This document shows positions 39,922 to 52,500 of a DNA stretch of 64,000 nt, in pieces (within the stretch, counting starts at the first letter, position 1; each line of letters starts with the position of its first letter). The notes under the pieces were generated by a model. The model worked only from the letters and a program-made list of their open reading frames with translations, was not told the DNA's origin and did not search any database. Both the position numbers and the translations under genes were made by a program. This DNA is from Heterotrichella gracilis (taxonomy: Eukaryota; Sar; Xanthophyceae; Tribonematales; Xanthonemataceae): the NCBI GenBank assembly GCA_032358255.1, contig JAULBX010016637.1:1-64000 (forward strand), in the 5' to 3' direction.

Positions 39922-42900
39922 CTAATTGAGGCCTGTGGGAAGGCTGCTGTAGTTCTGATCGAAACAGAATGGCTCAATTTGTAGCTCCAAAGCTGACACC
40001 GGATATTGGATGTCAAAGGCAGCAAGCACTTCTGGATGGACAATGCCAAACACACCCAGCTGCTGCACTGTCTCATTGCGTTTAGCATACACAGCTGCCT
40101 GTCGCCCAGGGAAGAAGTTGCGGTCGTCAGATGGTGCCCAGTAGTAGCCCCCGTTGTACTTTCGCGATGCCAGCTCTGCCTCGCCTGCGCAAAATTGTTG
40201 GGGAACACTTCACTAATTGAGCAGCAAACATGCCACCACTTCCTTAGCCACTATTCACAGTGCTCCTGGTATAGGCTGTTGCCAGCGTATTTTGTTGCCT
40301 ATAGTTCCACTGGCACGTGTTCACAGTGCCGGGGCAACAGACAACGCTGGCAACAACCCATTGCCAGTCAATCATTTCAATAATGAGGGTAAAAAACAAG
40401 GACATTGAGATACGCAAAATAAGGACTTCTTCTTTGCAGTCTACGCACCTTGGAGTGGTATCCCCAACACCTCCATCACCCTGTTGAGCAAGCCATGGAT
40501 GACCTCAAATCCTGACTCTTTGCTGCAGTGCAGTGCAACTAGTCGCCGCTGGTTTGCTGCGCCAGTTTCAGACTCACTGGAAAGCAATATTACATCCGAG
40601 ACCTGCATGAAAACGTGGAAGAGTTTTGTCAGCTCAGGCCACTCCCAACCTCCGTTTCCATTAACGACAATTGCAGGGGGGTGCTGACTTTCCACAGAAG
40701 CCCATTCAGACCTTCATCACAAACAACGACTACAAAACCACTATCAAGCTCCGGCAGCTGCTGAAGTGTTTACTAGGATGTGCATGCACCCATTGAGGCA
40801 CATACCTCAAACAGTTTGATAGGCAGTGGCGCATCCTTGTTGGCACCCAGCGTCTTGAGTGCACCGGCAAGTAGCGTTGTCCGGCAAACCTCAAACTCAG
40901 CCGTGGCGGGATTCCCTGGAGTGGGTGATGCTAGGTGAATATCCTTGTCGCATGCCACCATGCCATCAAAATCGAGATGGCAAATCTCACGGTGATGATG
41001 TAGTACACAGCGATGCAGTATCCACATTATGCAGTTGCATCATGCGCATATCTAGAAGGGGCGTCGCACCTATGCATACAGCTGTCTTGCCATCATCCTG
41101 TCGCAGGTTCAAAGAGTTCTCTGCCTTAGAGCACAGCGCCCAGGTGAGTATCTCTGTGTAGCCTGCCATGGCACACTCAGCTCGCAAGAGCTCTGTCAGC
41201 TGGTTGAGGGGCAGTTCCCGCCCAACAGTGACGGTGTTGGGAACAGTCTTGGCAATGTTGTTGTACCCGTACGCAATCGCCACATCCTGCACGGCATAGG
41301 CAGAAGATGAGCTTGTGCCAGTATGGAGGTGATATGGGGGTGTGAGGATGACGATCACCCAGTGGCCAGCAGAGCATTGGCATATACCATCATGCATTTT
41401 CTGGCCAGACCTTCAAGGGATGAGTGCTATGCACCTGCCAATACCCTAGTGGTCCACATACCTCCATGACATCGCATGGATGCAGGATGTCACTCCGGGT
41501 AGGAGGTACACTGACGTGTATCGATGTCCCGTCCGACACTGTTGCCTGGTGCTGCATCTTCCCCAATATGGTTGCTATTTGCTGTGCTTCCAGCTCCACG
41601 CCAATGCTCTTGTTGATGAAATCCACAGGGACAACAAACTCTCTGCTGGACAGGTCTGGGTACACTGCAACATCAGACATTCAATAATCAGTTCTAGCTG
41701 CTCAACAAGCAAGATGGCATCAAGGAAGCGGCTCTCAACCAGGAGCGTGCACACAAATTGGCGACACAGTTACAGGAGCATGCAAGCCATCAGAAGTCTA
41801 ATTGTCGTCCTTTTAGATCCGTTGGTTGATCCTGACTTTAGGTATCGTCATTGGCAATCAGAAGCAGGTGCAGGCATTACTTGGCTTTCATGTTTACAAC
41901 AATAACGTGCGAGCCGTCAGAAGTCTAATTGTCGTCCTTATGGATCCGTTGGTTGATCCTGACTTTAGGTATCGTCATTGGCAACCCAGGAGCAAATGCA
42001 TGCATTTGATGACGTTTGTGGTACAATAACAATGTGCAAGCCGTCAGAAGTCTAATTGTCGTCCTTATGGATCCGTTGGTTGATCCTGACTTTAGGTATC
42101 ATCATGGGCAAATGCATATGCCTGCATTGATGACTGTCAAGATCAAATGAAAATGTGCTGGCCATCAGAAGTCTAATTGTCGTCCTTATGGATCCGTTGG
42201 TTGATCCTGACTTTAAGTACCGTCATAGGCCAGGGAGAGAAGAGTGACAAAGTGCCTTGCTTATGCTCCTGCCTCTGACTGTACAGGTTGACTATTGCTG
42301 CATGACTTACCGTGGCGATCTCCCATGGCATCGATGACCTCCACTGGTTCTGTTTGGAACGGTACCGCACTGTACTGACTGAACATCGACACCACCGTGT
42401 TCAGAACAATCTTGGCCTTTGTCAGGTCTGTAGCAGTGCACTCAATGAGCACATCGGTTGTCTCCAATGTGATCTGCAAGTGAGGGGAGGCCACTGAAAC
42501 CACCTCTAGAGGCAACCATACTTGATCATTGGTTGGGCATCAGGAACAAGCCACCACGGTGAACTGTGCTGTATCATCCCAAGCATAATGTGATGTAACC
42601 ACGTACCGCTGAGTGTGCGCCATTGATGATGGGTGGCAAGGAAAGCACAGTGCGGTTGGCGTCGTAGATCACAGGGTACACCAGGGAGTCCTTGATGATG
42701 GGCACAAACTTCTTGAGCTTCTGATCATTGGCCAGGTAGTACTGCACAAATGGGTGTGGAGTCAAAAAGCTTGCTGGCGCAGCAGGTATAGAAGCAACAC
42801 TGGGGTATTATAATACATTTGACGGCATACAATAATACTGCAGGGCCTGTTGCATACCTCCATCAGCTCAGCGGCGTTGAATTCCCGCGCCTGCTTGAGA

Positions 42901-44042
42901 GGAACAAACTTGATGTCTTCTGGAGGCAGTGCCTCATATGTGAAGGGACCCTGCAGGGTGTGATCTCATGTGAAATGAAATTTGGAAACTGGATACTGGG
43001 TCAAGAATAAGTAGGATGCAAATTGAGACTCCTGTTTTCACTGTATTATCTTCTTTGTCAAGGCTGACACTTCATCATGAAGGCAGCTGCCATGTACACA
43101 AACAGACAGCAATCACTTTTGGCGCCGGCGCCCACCTGGATTGTGGCCAGGTCGTGTGTGCCAATGGCGACCAGTGACCGCTGCCTGCACAGATTTTGGT
43201 GCAGCTTATCCTGCAGGTCAATGAAGCTCTTGTACCGTACTTCATCGAAGTTGATTCCCCGCAGCACCGCTGCTACCACAAAGGGCCTGACCAGAGCAGT
43301 TTCTGGCTTGACTACGATGCGCATGGCATCGCCTGTGATGGCATGGCGCACATGGGAAAAGTTAGCTGTTGTTTTTTGCTAGCACGATGGTCGCTGTGAT
43401 GGCGCACCAGGAGCTAACCACTGCACAATGGTCTGTGCAAACAGTGAGAAAACTTGTTGACAAAGCAGAGAGGTTTCCCTGGTAGTGCATACCTGGCACC
43501 TCCGCCACTGTGTACGTTGGAGATGGTACCCGGCCCAGGAAGATGTTCAGCGCCCGTGAGATACCCTCCAAACACAGCATGTCATACCGGTTGGCAGGAA
43601 TGTCAATCTTGTACAGAACTTCCTCATTTGCATCGGGTATATCACCCTCCACATTCAGCTCTTTCCGGATCATCTCCTTCTCAGTGGTCTACACAAAGGT
43701 ATCATGCGAGGTCTTAAGATAAAGGTGTGGATTCTCAACCCATAGAGTGCAAGGAAACGGTAAGCCAACAGCACAGGGGTGGACAAGGAGGTAGTGAGAT
43801 TGTCCAGTTGGTACAGTACAGTTTATGCATGCCACCAGCAGACATACCACATCGTCAAGCTCGATACCGTATTCGAAGCATAACTCTTGGAACTCCTCTT
43901 CAGCTGCAGGGGTGCAACCAGTTAGGTGGGGGTTGAAATAATGAGGACATGACTAGCACATCACTGTTGCACCATTCAACGTACTGTATTCTCTGCCAAG
44001 AGCTTCAAAGAGCTTATCGCGTACTACACTGACGACGGGCAT
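39922..44042 (-). CDS. FARSB: Phenylalanyl-tRNA synthetase beta subunit (cytosolic)
   Basis: Beta chain of the alpha2-beta2 enzyme that charges tRNA-Phe. It carries the B3/B4 editing module and the B5 and catalytic-like domains. Twelve exons in coding order: 44042-43985, 43903-43848, 43688-43493, 43365-43136, 42950-42858, 42741-42607, 42473-42311, 41664-41462, 41286-41070, 40915-40806, 40602-40449 and 40184-39922. Phases close, giving 625 residues. Diagnostic blocks in order: [129 protein letters not shown] and RNFFPGRQA. These are the archaeal/eukaryotic-type beta chain, not the organellar single-chain enzyme. The start [19 protein letters not shown] fits the family. The intron 41665-42310 holds the snoRNA-like array. 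Confidence 0.96.
41786..41855 (-). ncRNA. C/D-box snoRNA-like unit, copy A
   Basis: Intronic, in sense with the host PheRS-beta gene. Reading the minus strand, a C-like box ATGACGA (41851-41845) and a D box CTGA (41793-41790) delimit 62 bases. They are flanked by a 4-bp terminal stem (41786-41789 with 41852-41855). An internal 12-base element at 41823-41834 is complementary to the conserved 5' end of 18S rRNA. The C box has one change from RTGATGA. Confidence 0.6.
41913..41982 (-). ncRNA. C/D-box snoRNA-like unit, copy B
   Basis: Same 62-base spacing between box C-like ATGACGA (41978-41972) and box D CTGA (41920-41917), with a 3-bp terminal stem. The core is nearly identical to the other three copies, whereas the flanks differ. 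Confidence 0.6.
42040..42109 (-). ncRNA. C/D-box snoRNA-like unit, copy C
   Basis: This copy has a perfect C box ATGATGA (42105-42099) and D box CTGA (42047-42044), 62 bases in total, closed by a GCC/GGC stem. It is the best match to the C/D consensus. Confidence 0.68.
42158..42233 (-). ncRNA. C/D-box snoRNA-like unit, copy D
   Basis: Box D CTGA at 42168-42165 and C-like box ATGACGG at 42226-42220, again 62 bases apart. The terminal stem is the longest of the set, six pairs (CTGGCC at 42158-42163 with GGCCAG at 42228-42233). The C box is the most degenerate. Confidence 0.58.
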
Positions 44043-44843
44043 TGTGCCTGACCACAGTTATTGTGCCAATAGTCAAGGGCTGCTTTGTTTCAAGAACAGG
44101 CTTGGTAGATCTAGGCAAGATGTTGGCGGCGACCCGCTCACACCGTGGCACCTTCCAATAGGCACGCTTTTCAGGTGGGCTCTTACTATACTGTGATGCA
44201 GACCAGTGCAAGGCTACAGGACCATTGAAGCAGACAGTATAGCCTGTGGAAACCCAGTGACGAACTCTTTATACAGATAAGGTCCAGGAAGAAATATGCC
44301 CGAAAATGGCGTTTGTTTTTAAAATCGATTTTAGTTTCCCTCATCCCCCCACCCAAAAGGCATTCAGTGTGGCTCAAATTCATCACTGGTGGAGTTCACA
44401 GGTATCATGTTAAACTTTCAAGCCTTGCAAAGCAGAGCTCCGCCAGAGTACACACGGAAATACAGTGTCTGTACCACACACAGTTCTCTAGGATTGGAAT
44501 GCAAAACACGCACGACTGCACTCTTTCAAAGCCAACAGCATGAGTGACAGAGAATAAAAATTGGCAATATCAATTGGCAGCATCAATGTTACATGTTCAG
44601 TGAAGCAATAGGATGACAAACAATTCCTTGGGTAGTCCTACTGCAAACACATGGCGAAGTGTCCTGTCAAGTGCTCTGTAGGCCGTGGCTACTACTTCAG
44701 TGGTACCTTGCGCTGCTGCTATTTTCTCCACCACGCCCCACCGTGGACCCAACAATAAATAATGAGTTGTGGTGCAATCCGTGTCAGTTGAGACAACGAG
44801 ACCTCAAGCACGCTCCCAGCCATCAACATATTCAGAACGCCTT
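44043..44843. other. Intergenic, PheRS-beta promoter side
   Basis: Lies upstream of PheRS-beta and downstream of the acetyltransferase, both on the minus strand. No gene or distinct element is seen. Confidence 0.55.
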
Positions 44844-45912
44844 TTACTCCAAAGGGTACTTCATTTCCATCCAGGGGTCCTGCCCAAACTCAATCGCAGA
44901 AGGACCCACCAGCTGAAAGCCTGCTTTGCTGTACAGTGCCACCTGTTCAGCGCAACGAGACTTTCTTAATATTGCGCTTCAGTTAAAGTAGAATTGCTTC
45001 AACAGGCCACTGTCTACCTGCCCCTAGACATGGCCAGCGGTGGCACAGGCAGTGCTCAGCAACTAGACTCACCAGGTGCTCCTTGCATATGATACGGATC
45101 TGTGTGGCGCTTGGGGTGCTTTGTCTCACGTACTGGAAGTATGCAGCTAGCAGCCTGTGGAGTTGTCACAGCATGGTCAGTGGTGGCAGCGAAGGACATT
45201 GGACAGAGGTACATTCGTTGTACATGCGCACAGAAATGGGAGAGCCGGTTTCCCAGCAGCAATTCACAGGTCAGGGCTTCCTCGGTTCTTACCTGGAGGC
45301 AATGCCTTGGCGTCTCTCGCTGTTGTCCACGCACACGGAGTGGATGCAGATGGTGGTCCCGGTAGGTTCATGCAGAAACATAGAGTCATGCTCTAAGGTT
45401 TCCGACGTCGATAACGTACCACAGGCATACCTGCACCAGAACAACGTCTAAGAAAAGGGTTTGGGCACAAGCACAACCATAACATATTATTGTGCAGCCA
45501 AGTGCTATGTATGCGCACCCGACTATCCTGTCAACCCCGTCTGTGCTCTTCACTGCCTCCAGAAACAACCCAGGTGCTGCAGAATAACCAAGGAGTCTGA
45601 GGGTGCCATTTGAAAGAACTGGGTAGCAAGATAGTGGCAGCTGGTGCTGGTGGTAGTTGTCCTACCGTTACGCAGGCGGCTCTCCAACCGTTCTGCAGTG
45701 GCTGCCTCGTCTGGAGGATACCCAGCAGCCTGCGAAGTAGAAAATAGTTACCATAGTGACCTGGCCATCGTCTGCAAGACCTGGCAGCTGCAAGTGCCAC
45801 AAGCCTTTGTGGGTTCAACGTGCATCACCTCAAGCTCCACAATTCTATCAAGATTGGCGACGTCTGCTGGCCTGAAGTATAGCTGGTTTTCTGGGAATGA
45901 AGAGTATGCCAT
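44844..45912 (-). CDS. GNAT acetyltransferase, AANAT/polyamine-type
   Basis: Acetyl-CoA-dependent N-acetyltransferase of arylalkylamines or polyamines, by similarity to the AANAT-like branch (fungal and plant forms). Six exons in coding order: 45912-45829, 45729-45666, 45576-45519, 45430-45293, 45154-45073 and 44942-44844, giving 174 residues in closing phases. The N-terminus LYFRPADVANLDRIVELE is the first GNAT strand and helix. AGYPPDEAA with NAPGLFLEAV is the segment typical of the AANAT branch. GYACGTLS is followed by a long loop and then motif A, ICIHSVCVDNSERRQGIASR, which carries the acetyl-CoA pyrophosphate loop RRQGIA. VALYSKAGFQLVGPS and DPWMEM form motif B and the C-terminus. The actual amine substrate cannot be told. 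Confidence 0.85.
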
Positions 45913-46713
45913 TGCTTGCACCGAAGGACTTGATGGCTGCAGAGCAAACTAGGGTTGATTGTCTACAACTCTGCATGCATGCATGTGCACTTGCGCAGAG
46001 CAACAAATCTCGCGGCTTCGTATATCACTGCATTGATAGAGGCATACCCTCAAGGTGACTGAGTCAACTGTCACAATATCCACCGCTGCTGTGACTTGAG
46101 CCTGTTCGGAGACGGATATGCACTATGGTTCAACCAATGGTTGTAGGAATGTGGATATTGACAATAAAGGTTTACAATTTCTTTTCTATAGCCCAATAAA
46201 GGTTTGCTTTTTCTAATATGCCATTGGTGAACCCTTGACTGAATGGTGACGAAGACCCTTCACGGCAAGCCAAAAGCGTGGCATATGCCACTACATAGCT
46301 CTCACTGTTACAACTCTCAGCCTGGGTGCCAAATCCTTCCATGTGTGGCAAGACTTCTGAAACTGGTTTCATTCCCCTGAAATGCACGGTCAATACAAGC
46401 TACTCAAGGTGCGGCGGCATAATTAAAATCAAATCCAACAAGGATATGTATTACAGCCATTATGCTTACGTCAAGTCTTAGACAAAACCCCCAGGGTGCA
46501 CAACACCGGTCATGCGTTTAGCAAGCAGGGGCACCACCCCTGGGTCCACCTGATGTCCCTCTGATGACTTTGCAACAAGGGGCAGGCGTGTGAAAGAAGC
46601 CAAAAATACACTCAAATAAAGCCGGTACAAACAGTGTTTCTACGTGAAAACCACAAAACTGCAGGCCACAAAAGTGCAGGCCAACTACAGCCTGCAACTG
46701 CTGTCAAGCGTGA
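45913..46713. other. Intergenic, acetyltransferase to transporter
   Basis: Contains the acetyltransferase promoter and the transporter 3' end. Nothing else is recognised. Confidence 0.55.
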
Positions 46714-48579
46714 CTAGCTGGAGGGCAAAGCAGTCCACCGCGGAGTTTGCGTAGGCGTGGAATCTGCTGAGCCATTTTTCAAGCTGCTGGTCGACGCCGA
46801 TGCCTTCATGTCCATACCGTTCTGCGACATGCCGCTCATCAGGAGCTCCTTCATGCGATCACGGCCAATGACAGGAGGCTTGACCTGCGCTAGAAGCTCC
46901 TTGGCACTCTTCTTGCGCGCCTGCACAGCCAGTCGCAGTAGTTGAGGTGGGAGAGCTGAACGAAATTCCTGGCGATGGTGTGCGATGAGCAAAATTCCGC
47001 AACCGATGGGCGGAGATGGCTAAATTTGGCCAACAGTGCATACAATGGGCATGAGCACTCATGCGGTATGTCCACGCAACCATGGTGCTTAACAGGACTG
47101 AGATATGAGAGTGCTCCACTTTTGCTCATGCGGCATGTCTCCAGCAATGACATGGTTAAACATGGGTACCTACCCGCAAAGCCGATCGTGTGGCATACCA
47201 CACAGCGCCTGCCATGCTGATCACCAGCCCCGCTGCATTCCAGGGATGCCACCGGTAGTCCGGGAAAGCCAATGCACCCACAATGGTCATCAGCACGTTC
47301 TTGACACTGCCAGCTACACTCGTCATCAGTGGCTCATTGATGATGGTACACAGGAATGTGGAGTGGTTGATGCTCAGCCCTAGGCTCATGGACATGCCTA
47401 CAACGACCTGCGGGGAATGGGTATGCTCACCATTGTGTTGGCACCACCAATGCAGGGGGGTTCCAGCAGGAGAAACTTCCCATATTTATTACCACCCACA
47501 GCAGCACCAACCGCGCACCACCGCGCTAACATATGGACTGGTGCAGCCGGGAAGGGAGCCCCTCCATACCTGGAAATCCCGGTCAAATAGCAGTGGGTAG
47601 TCCAGGATGCTCCACGGTTCTCGCGTGCACACCATTGCTATGAGCAGCAAGGGAATTGACAGTACACTGTTGTAGAACAGCAGTCCTGTTGTCGACAGCC
47701 CCTTGGTGGACTGCGGCGCCCCTTTCACCATCACCAGGTAGAGCGCTGTCAGGAAGTCGTTACCCAGCACAGCCAGGTAGCCAAGCATGTTGAAGCTGAG
47801 GTCATGCACCGCAGCTACAATCGCTCCCAGGATCATGATCGCCACAGCCGCCAGGGTTGCACTGTCGTGGTGCTTGCTGAGCCACACCCGCTCAAGGCCA
47901 ATGGTGAACAGCAGGGTGAAGCGGCGCAGGGCAATGAACATAGGCACACTGAGGCCACCAGTGCCTGCAAGGCAAGGATAATCATGTGGAAATGGCGCTG
48001 CCAATGGTGTGAGGGGAAGGGGTGCGATGACATGGTTGCAAGCAGGCCATTGGTGAGCAGGCCGGGAGTTGCATGCCATGTCTTACCTATCAATCCGCAC
48101 ACCACATTGGACACGTTCACCAGCGCCAGTGGGGCGATGCTTTTGGTCAGGCCCCACTCTATTTTGGGGCGTGACACCGCATAGCAAACTGGTGCAATGA
48201 CCAGCATCTGCAGGAACGCCACTGTGAAGGGGAAGTTGAACTTGTACGAAGTGAAGAGGGCCTGCAGCAACAAATAGAGTCTGGCCGCATTCCAGGGGTT
48301 GCAAACTACAGGCTGCCCTGTTAGTAGGCAGGTAGGGCAGGCAACACGGTGTGCTTGGAGCAGCATTGTGCAATGCTGGGGTGTGCATGAATCCCATGCG
48401 GTCAAAGTCTTGCCTTGCCAAGGGTTGGCCTTGAAGCATGCACTTCCCAGAGGAGTTACGCAAACCCAACAAACACTTGCCTTGTTTACGAACTGCACCA
48501 GCATAGAGGCCGATGCATAGTACCCAGCAGCCGCTAGCCTCTTCCAAGGCGGATGTTGCTCTCCTTCAGTCTTCCGCAT
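46714..48579 (-). CDS. Nucleotide-sugar transporter, SLC35D-like (DMT superfamily)
   Basis: Multi-pass membrane antiporter that would carry a nucleotide sugar into the Golgi or ER in exchange for a nucleoside monophosphate. Five exons in coding order: 48579-48481, 48261-48087, 47964-47570, 47407-47174 and 46920-46714, giving 369 residues. Family blocks: VNKALFTSYKFNFP, NVSNVVCGLIG, GLSVPMFIALRRFTLLFTI, LGYLAVLGNDFLTALYLVMV, GLLFYNS and SVAGSVKNVLMTIVGAL. These match the SLC35D and plant UDP-GlcNAc/UDP-glucose transporter branch, and about ten hydrophobic segments can be counted. The cytosolic C-terminus is Ser/Thr-rich. Exon 1 must end at AAG followed by GCAAGT to keep the conserved VNKAL reading, which makes intron 1 a GC-AG intron. 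Substrate not determinable. Confidence 0.88.
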
Positions 48580-49543
48580 GGTGTGTAGCCCTTAGGCACA
48601 CCTGCCCCAACTCAATATCACGGCAGTGGCCGTCGTTGATCAGAAGGCTGACCGTATGCTACCCTAGCGCACATTACTGGCGATGACTTGTGGTCAAGCT
48701 CCTGATTTCCAAGCAGTTTGCGCAAACCCGAGGGCCCTCACGGGCCGCCGTGCACTGCCCTCATGCCCCAGTGGCACCAGTAAAATGTTACTAAGTTTGC
48801 GTCAACAGTCAACGGTGCAAGTTGCCAGGACTTCGGTTGCGGCTGTCGATTACAAACGCACACACACATATGCATGCATATGCGTCGCTACCAAGGCGCA
48901 GTCAGCCGAATAGTCAGGCACAGCAGGGCATCTGGTGGTTTGGGGTTGGTCGATGCTCGAGCACGGAATGGGTGTGTGTCGCAGAAAACAGCGCAATTAT
49001 CACCAGTGTTGCTTTTCCAAGAAGTTTCCCTCTTATTTTGAAAAAACCCTGTGGGGCTCACTCAGTACCCCCGACAGACTCGTGAAAAAGGTTGCTATAA
49101 CGCAGGTGGGCGGAGCTCGTTCTGACTGTTTGTAATGGCACGGTTGCGTTTTGAAGCCAGTGAGCTACGAGCGCTGCTCCACCTGGTGTGAATTGGAACA
49201 CTTATCAGGGATCCTGACACCCAAGATGACACCTACATCGTTGCAACTGTCAGGACCGTGGTAGGTAGTGTTGAAAACCTCGCGTCCTTCAACGTGAGAC
49301 CTATTCAGGAACGCAACAATATGTCGCTGCTTCTGTCCATTGGAACGTTTGGAACTTGCATGCACATGCATGCATGCATGCAGTCACATGCATGCATGCA
49401 TAGATTTGAACTGGAATATGCACCGCAACAGTGTGGCAGACGTGCGCGCACAATCATAACACGTAATGTGTTACCTTGTTGTCCTCTAATTTTGACATAC
49501 AGGCAGTAACACCTCCGTTTTCGCGCACAAAACCCACCACACC
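48580..49543. promoter_or_regulatory. Divergent intergenic, transporter and TTI1
   Basis: About 960 bases between divergent starts. A GCATGC-rich palindromic cluster lies near 49357-49401. No TATA box is obvious and no gene is seen. Confidence 0.4.
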
Positions 49544-52500
49544 ATGGCGCCCACTTCTCAAAGGCCGCCTGTGTCCGCCATCGAGTGGAGTTCAGACTCT
49601 GATGAAGACAGTGGCCCCAGCAGTGCCACCCAACAGTCCTTGCCTGAAGGCATGCAGCCCAGGGAGGAGGCCAAGCTCGATGCGTTCAGGCAGTTGCGGC
49701 CCATCTGCTCTCAGCTGCTGCAGGCACGGGCGGACGCCAGTGCTCTGCATGGCTTGCTGGGGCGCCTGACACAGACCCTTAAGGGTTTGACGGAGGAGGG
49801 GTTGCGTGCCTGCATTGACTATGTCCTGTTCCCTCTGGTGTACATCGTGCAATCGGTGTCTGCTTCCCGCACACCAGCAGGTGAGTCTACGAGCCACAGC
49901 ACCGTAGAAAGACCCATTGAGCAACACCTACATGAATCAGCCCATTTGCGAAGGAAGTTCAGTGCTTTATTAATAGCACATTGGCTGCATCGCATGCATT
50001 CAGCGCCCTGCACGCACATTGGCCTCGGCCAGCACGCCGCAACCTCCCCTAGGTGGCGTTGCAATTATCTTTTGTCACCTGGGCCCTCGCACCTCCCTGT
50101 ACCTGCACGCTGCCTCCGGTAAAACCCGAACACCACTCATACATGCCCACTCCCAGCTGGGTGCTGTGCCATACACTGCTGGTGCGGCTTTTGCACGGCT
50201 CTTGCCACGTGCGCCAGCAGCTGTAGCGCACCCACACCCTGTCCTGTCAAGCACTTACACCCTGTCCTCTACAGGACTCATACCCTTTCTTTTAGAGCAC
50301 TCACACCCTGTCCTTCCTGTTTGGGCCGCCTCTCTGCAGGCACCACCACCACTGCACCCAGCTCCAATAGCCCCAGCATACCGGCCGCCGCCAGTGACCG
50401 TGTGGCCGAGGCTGCGCTCGACTGCCTGCTGGCCCTGCTGCAGCGCTGCCCAGTGGGCGACGGGCCGCAGCTGCTGGAGCTACTCACGTGCCTGGCGGAT
50501 GTGCTGGCGCTGGAGCGGAGCTGCGCCACTGAGGAGGCGCGTGGCCCACGTGGCATGTGCACCATATGGCATGCACACACTCACTGCTGCACCGAGGGGC
50601 CACGGATTATCGAGCATTTAATTGGCATGGATTATCGCGCATTCAATTGCAAAAAATTGTTGCTGGGCGATTAGAGTGTATTCATAATGTACAGCTGGCA
50701 AACCATGGTTAATTGTTTGCATCATTTGGGTGGCAATGGCTGCTGTTGTATGGGTCACTCAAGCCATGCCTGATATCAAGGGGATCGATGCAATATATTT
50801 TCATCAACAGATGCGCCTGGCCGTCCTCCAATGCCTGTCGGCGCTCCTCTCCAAGCTCCATCTCAGCGCCCCAGGCACAAGCAGCACCCTGAGCAACCAG
50901 GCCTACACGCCCCTGGTGGCGTTCCTGTTTTCCACCCTGATACAAACAGCGGAAGGGGAGGTGGCCGCTGAGGGGTCCGGCAGCAAGGCGGTGCGGGCAG
51001 CGGCGCTGAAGGTGGTCCGACTGCTGGCAGCCGCCATGCCCTCCCCTGATGTGCTCGCGTATTTTGTTCCTGGGTTGGTGTCTGGGCTCTGCAAGGCACT
51101 CATTGTGTCAGGTGAGGAAGGGGAGGTTTGTTCGTACCTGGGCAGGTCTATGTGCATGGTATAAGAAAACGCTGATCACGGTATGCTGGAGGGTACTGTC
51201 AGACATGGGCATTGCGTGGGTGTGATGGATATGCTGGTGAAGGCAGCCAAAGCTCTGCAAGTTTACATTTGCACAAAGATACACGGCACAATGTCGAGGG
51301 GCTGATTTTGAGAGGGTGGCCAATGACCACTTCTCACATTACACATGACCCCTCCACTGGCCACGCCATACATGCAGTACTCCCTTCCCAATGCGTCCTG
51401 TTCAACCCCACCAGTACTGCATGCCACCTGACTCCCTCTGCACGGCGCATCCTGACCGGTGTGTGCGCTGGGATGCCGCAGGGAGCAGCCAAGGGGGGCG
51501 CAAGCGGGTGGGCGCAGCAGCCAGCGGTGCAGCGGCAGTGGAGGCCATGCAGGGGCTGACAAGTGTCCTAGTGGCCACGCTGGGTGACGCCAACCTGGCG
51601 GATGATGTCATCGCTGAGCTGGCACCCAGCACCACCTCGGCGCCAGGTGTCAGCGCCTTGCAGGCCCTGGAGCAGCTGCGGGAGATGGCACGGCGGGTGC
51701 AGAACGGGGAGGAGGGGGCTACACAGATGGAAGGTAGGTTGCAGGGTTGCTGCTGCAAATTGGTGCACAACTAAGCATGGTTTCAAGTATTGGGTTAATG
51801 ACAAACGTTCCTAGTCCATCGCAAAATGCCACAGCCTACGTGTTAATGTGGTACAACACAGCAATGTAACGGAGGTTTTTGGCGTTCAGCATGCAGAGGT
51901 TGTGCTTTTACATGTGTTGCACAAGTATGTTGACGACCCTGGTGTGATGTAGAGGCAGGTGCGTCAAGCGGTCAACCACCAGCGCCACCAACACCACCAT
52001 CACCCATGCCCCACATGCCCCAGCAGCTCACTGTGCTGCGCAATGCCGGGTGGGTGCGGGGAACCGCTGCGCGGGTCAGCACCCTCATGGCGCAGGCTCT
52101 GCCCCCTCTGTGCTCACACCCGCGACCAGCAGTGCGGGCGGCGGTGGCAAAAGGTGGGGGTTGGGCGAGTCAAGCAACAACCCATTCAGCACTTCAAGTA
52201 GAACGGCAGTGTTCACCAGGGCCAGTGCATTGCCTTGTTTTAAGTGCTGTGAGTGACCCGTACACAGCCACCTGTGCTGCTTCCCTTCCTGGTCATGCTC
52301 ATCCATTGGGGGACCTGCAGGCATCCTTGGTGGCAGGAGTGTACATCCCACCTAGTAGAATTGAAAGAGATGTTAAAAGTATGAATGTGTTTTGTTGACT
52401 ATAGCAATTTTTCACTAAATAACTAATATCTTATAAGAACAAATTCCAATTATGCGCAGAAACACACCCCTGTCACAGGGTGCAGGCGCGTCCATGCCCT

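Noticed and set aside
41826-42029. Plus-strand peptide frames within the repeat ([16 protein letters not shown])
   Set aside because: They read antisense to the host gene, are broken in later copies and are a by-product of the repeat.
41787-42233. CRISPR-like repeat-spacer array
   Set aside because: This is a eukaryotic intron; repeat cores of 62 bases have C/D boxes and terminal stems, and only four units exist.
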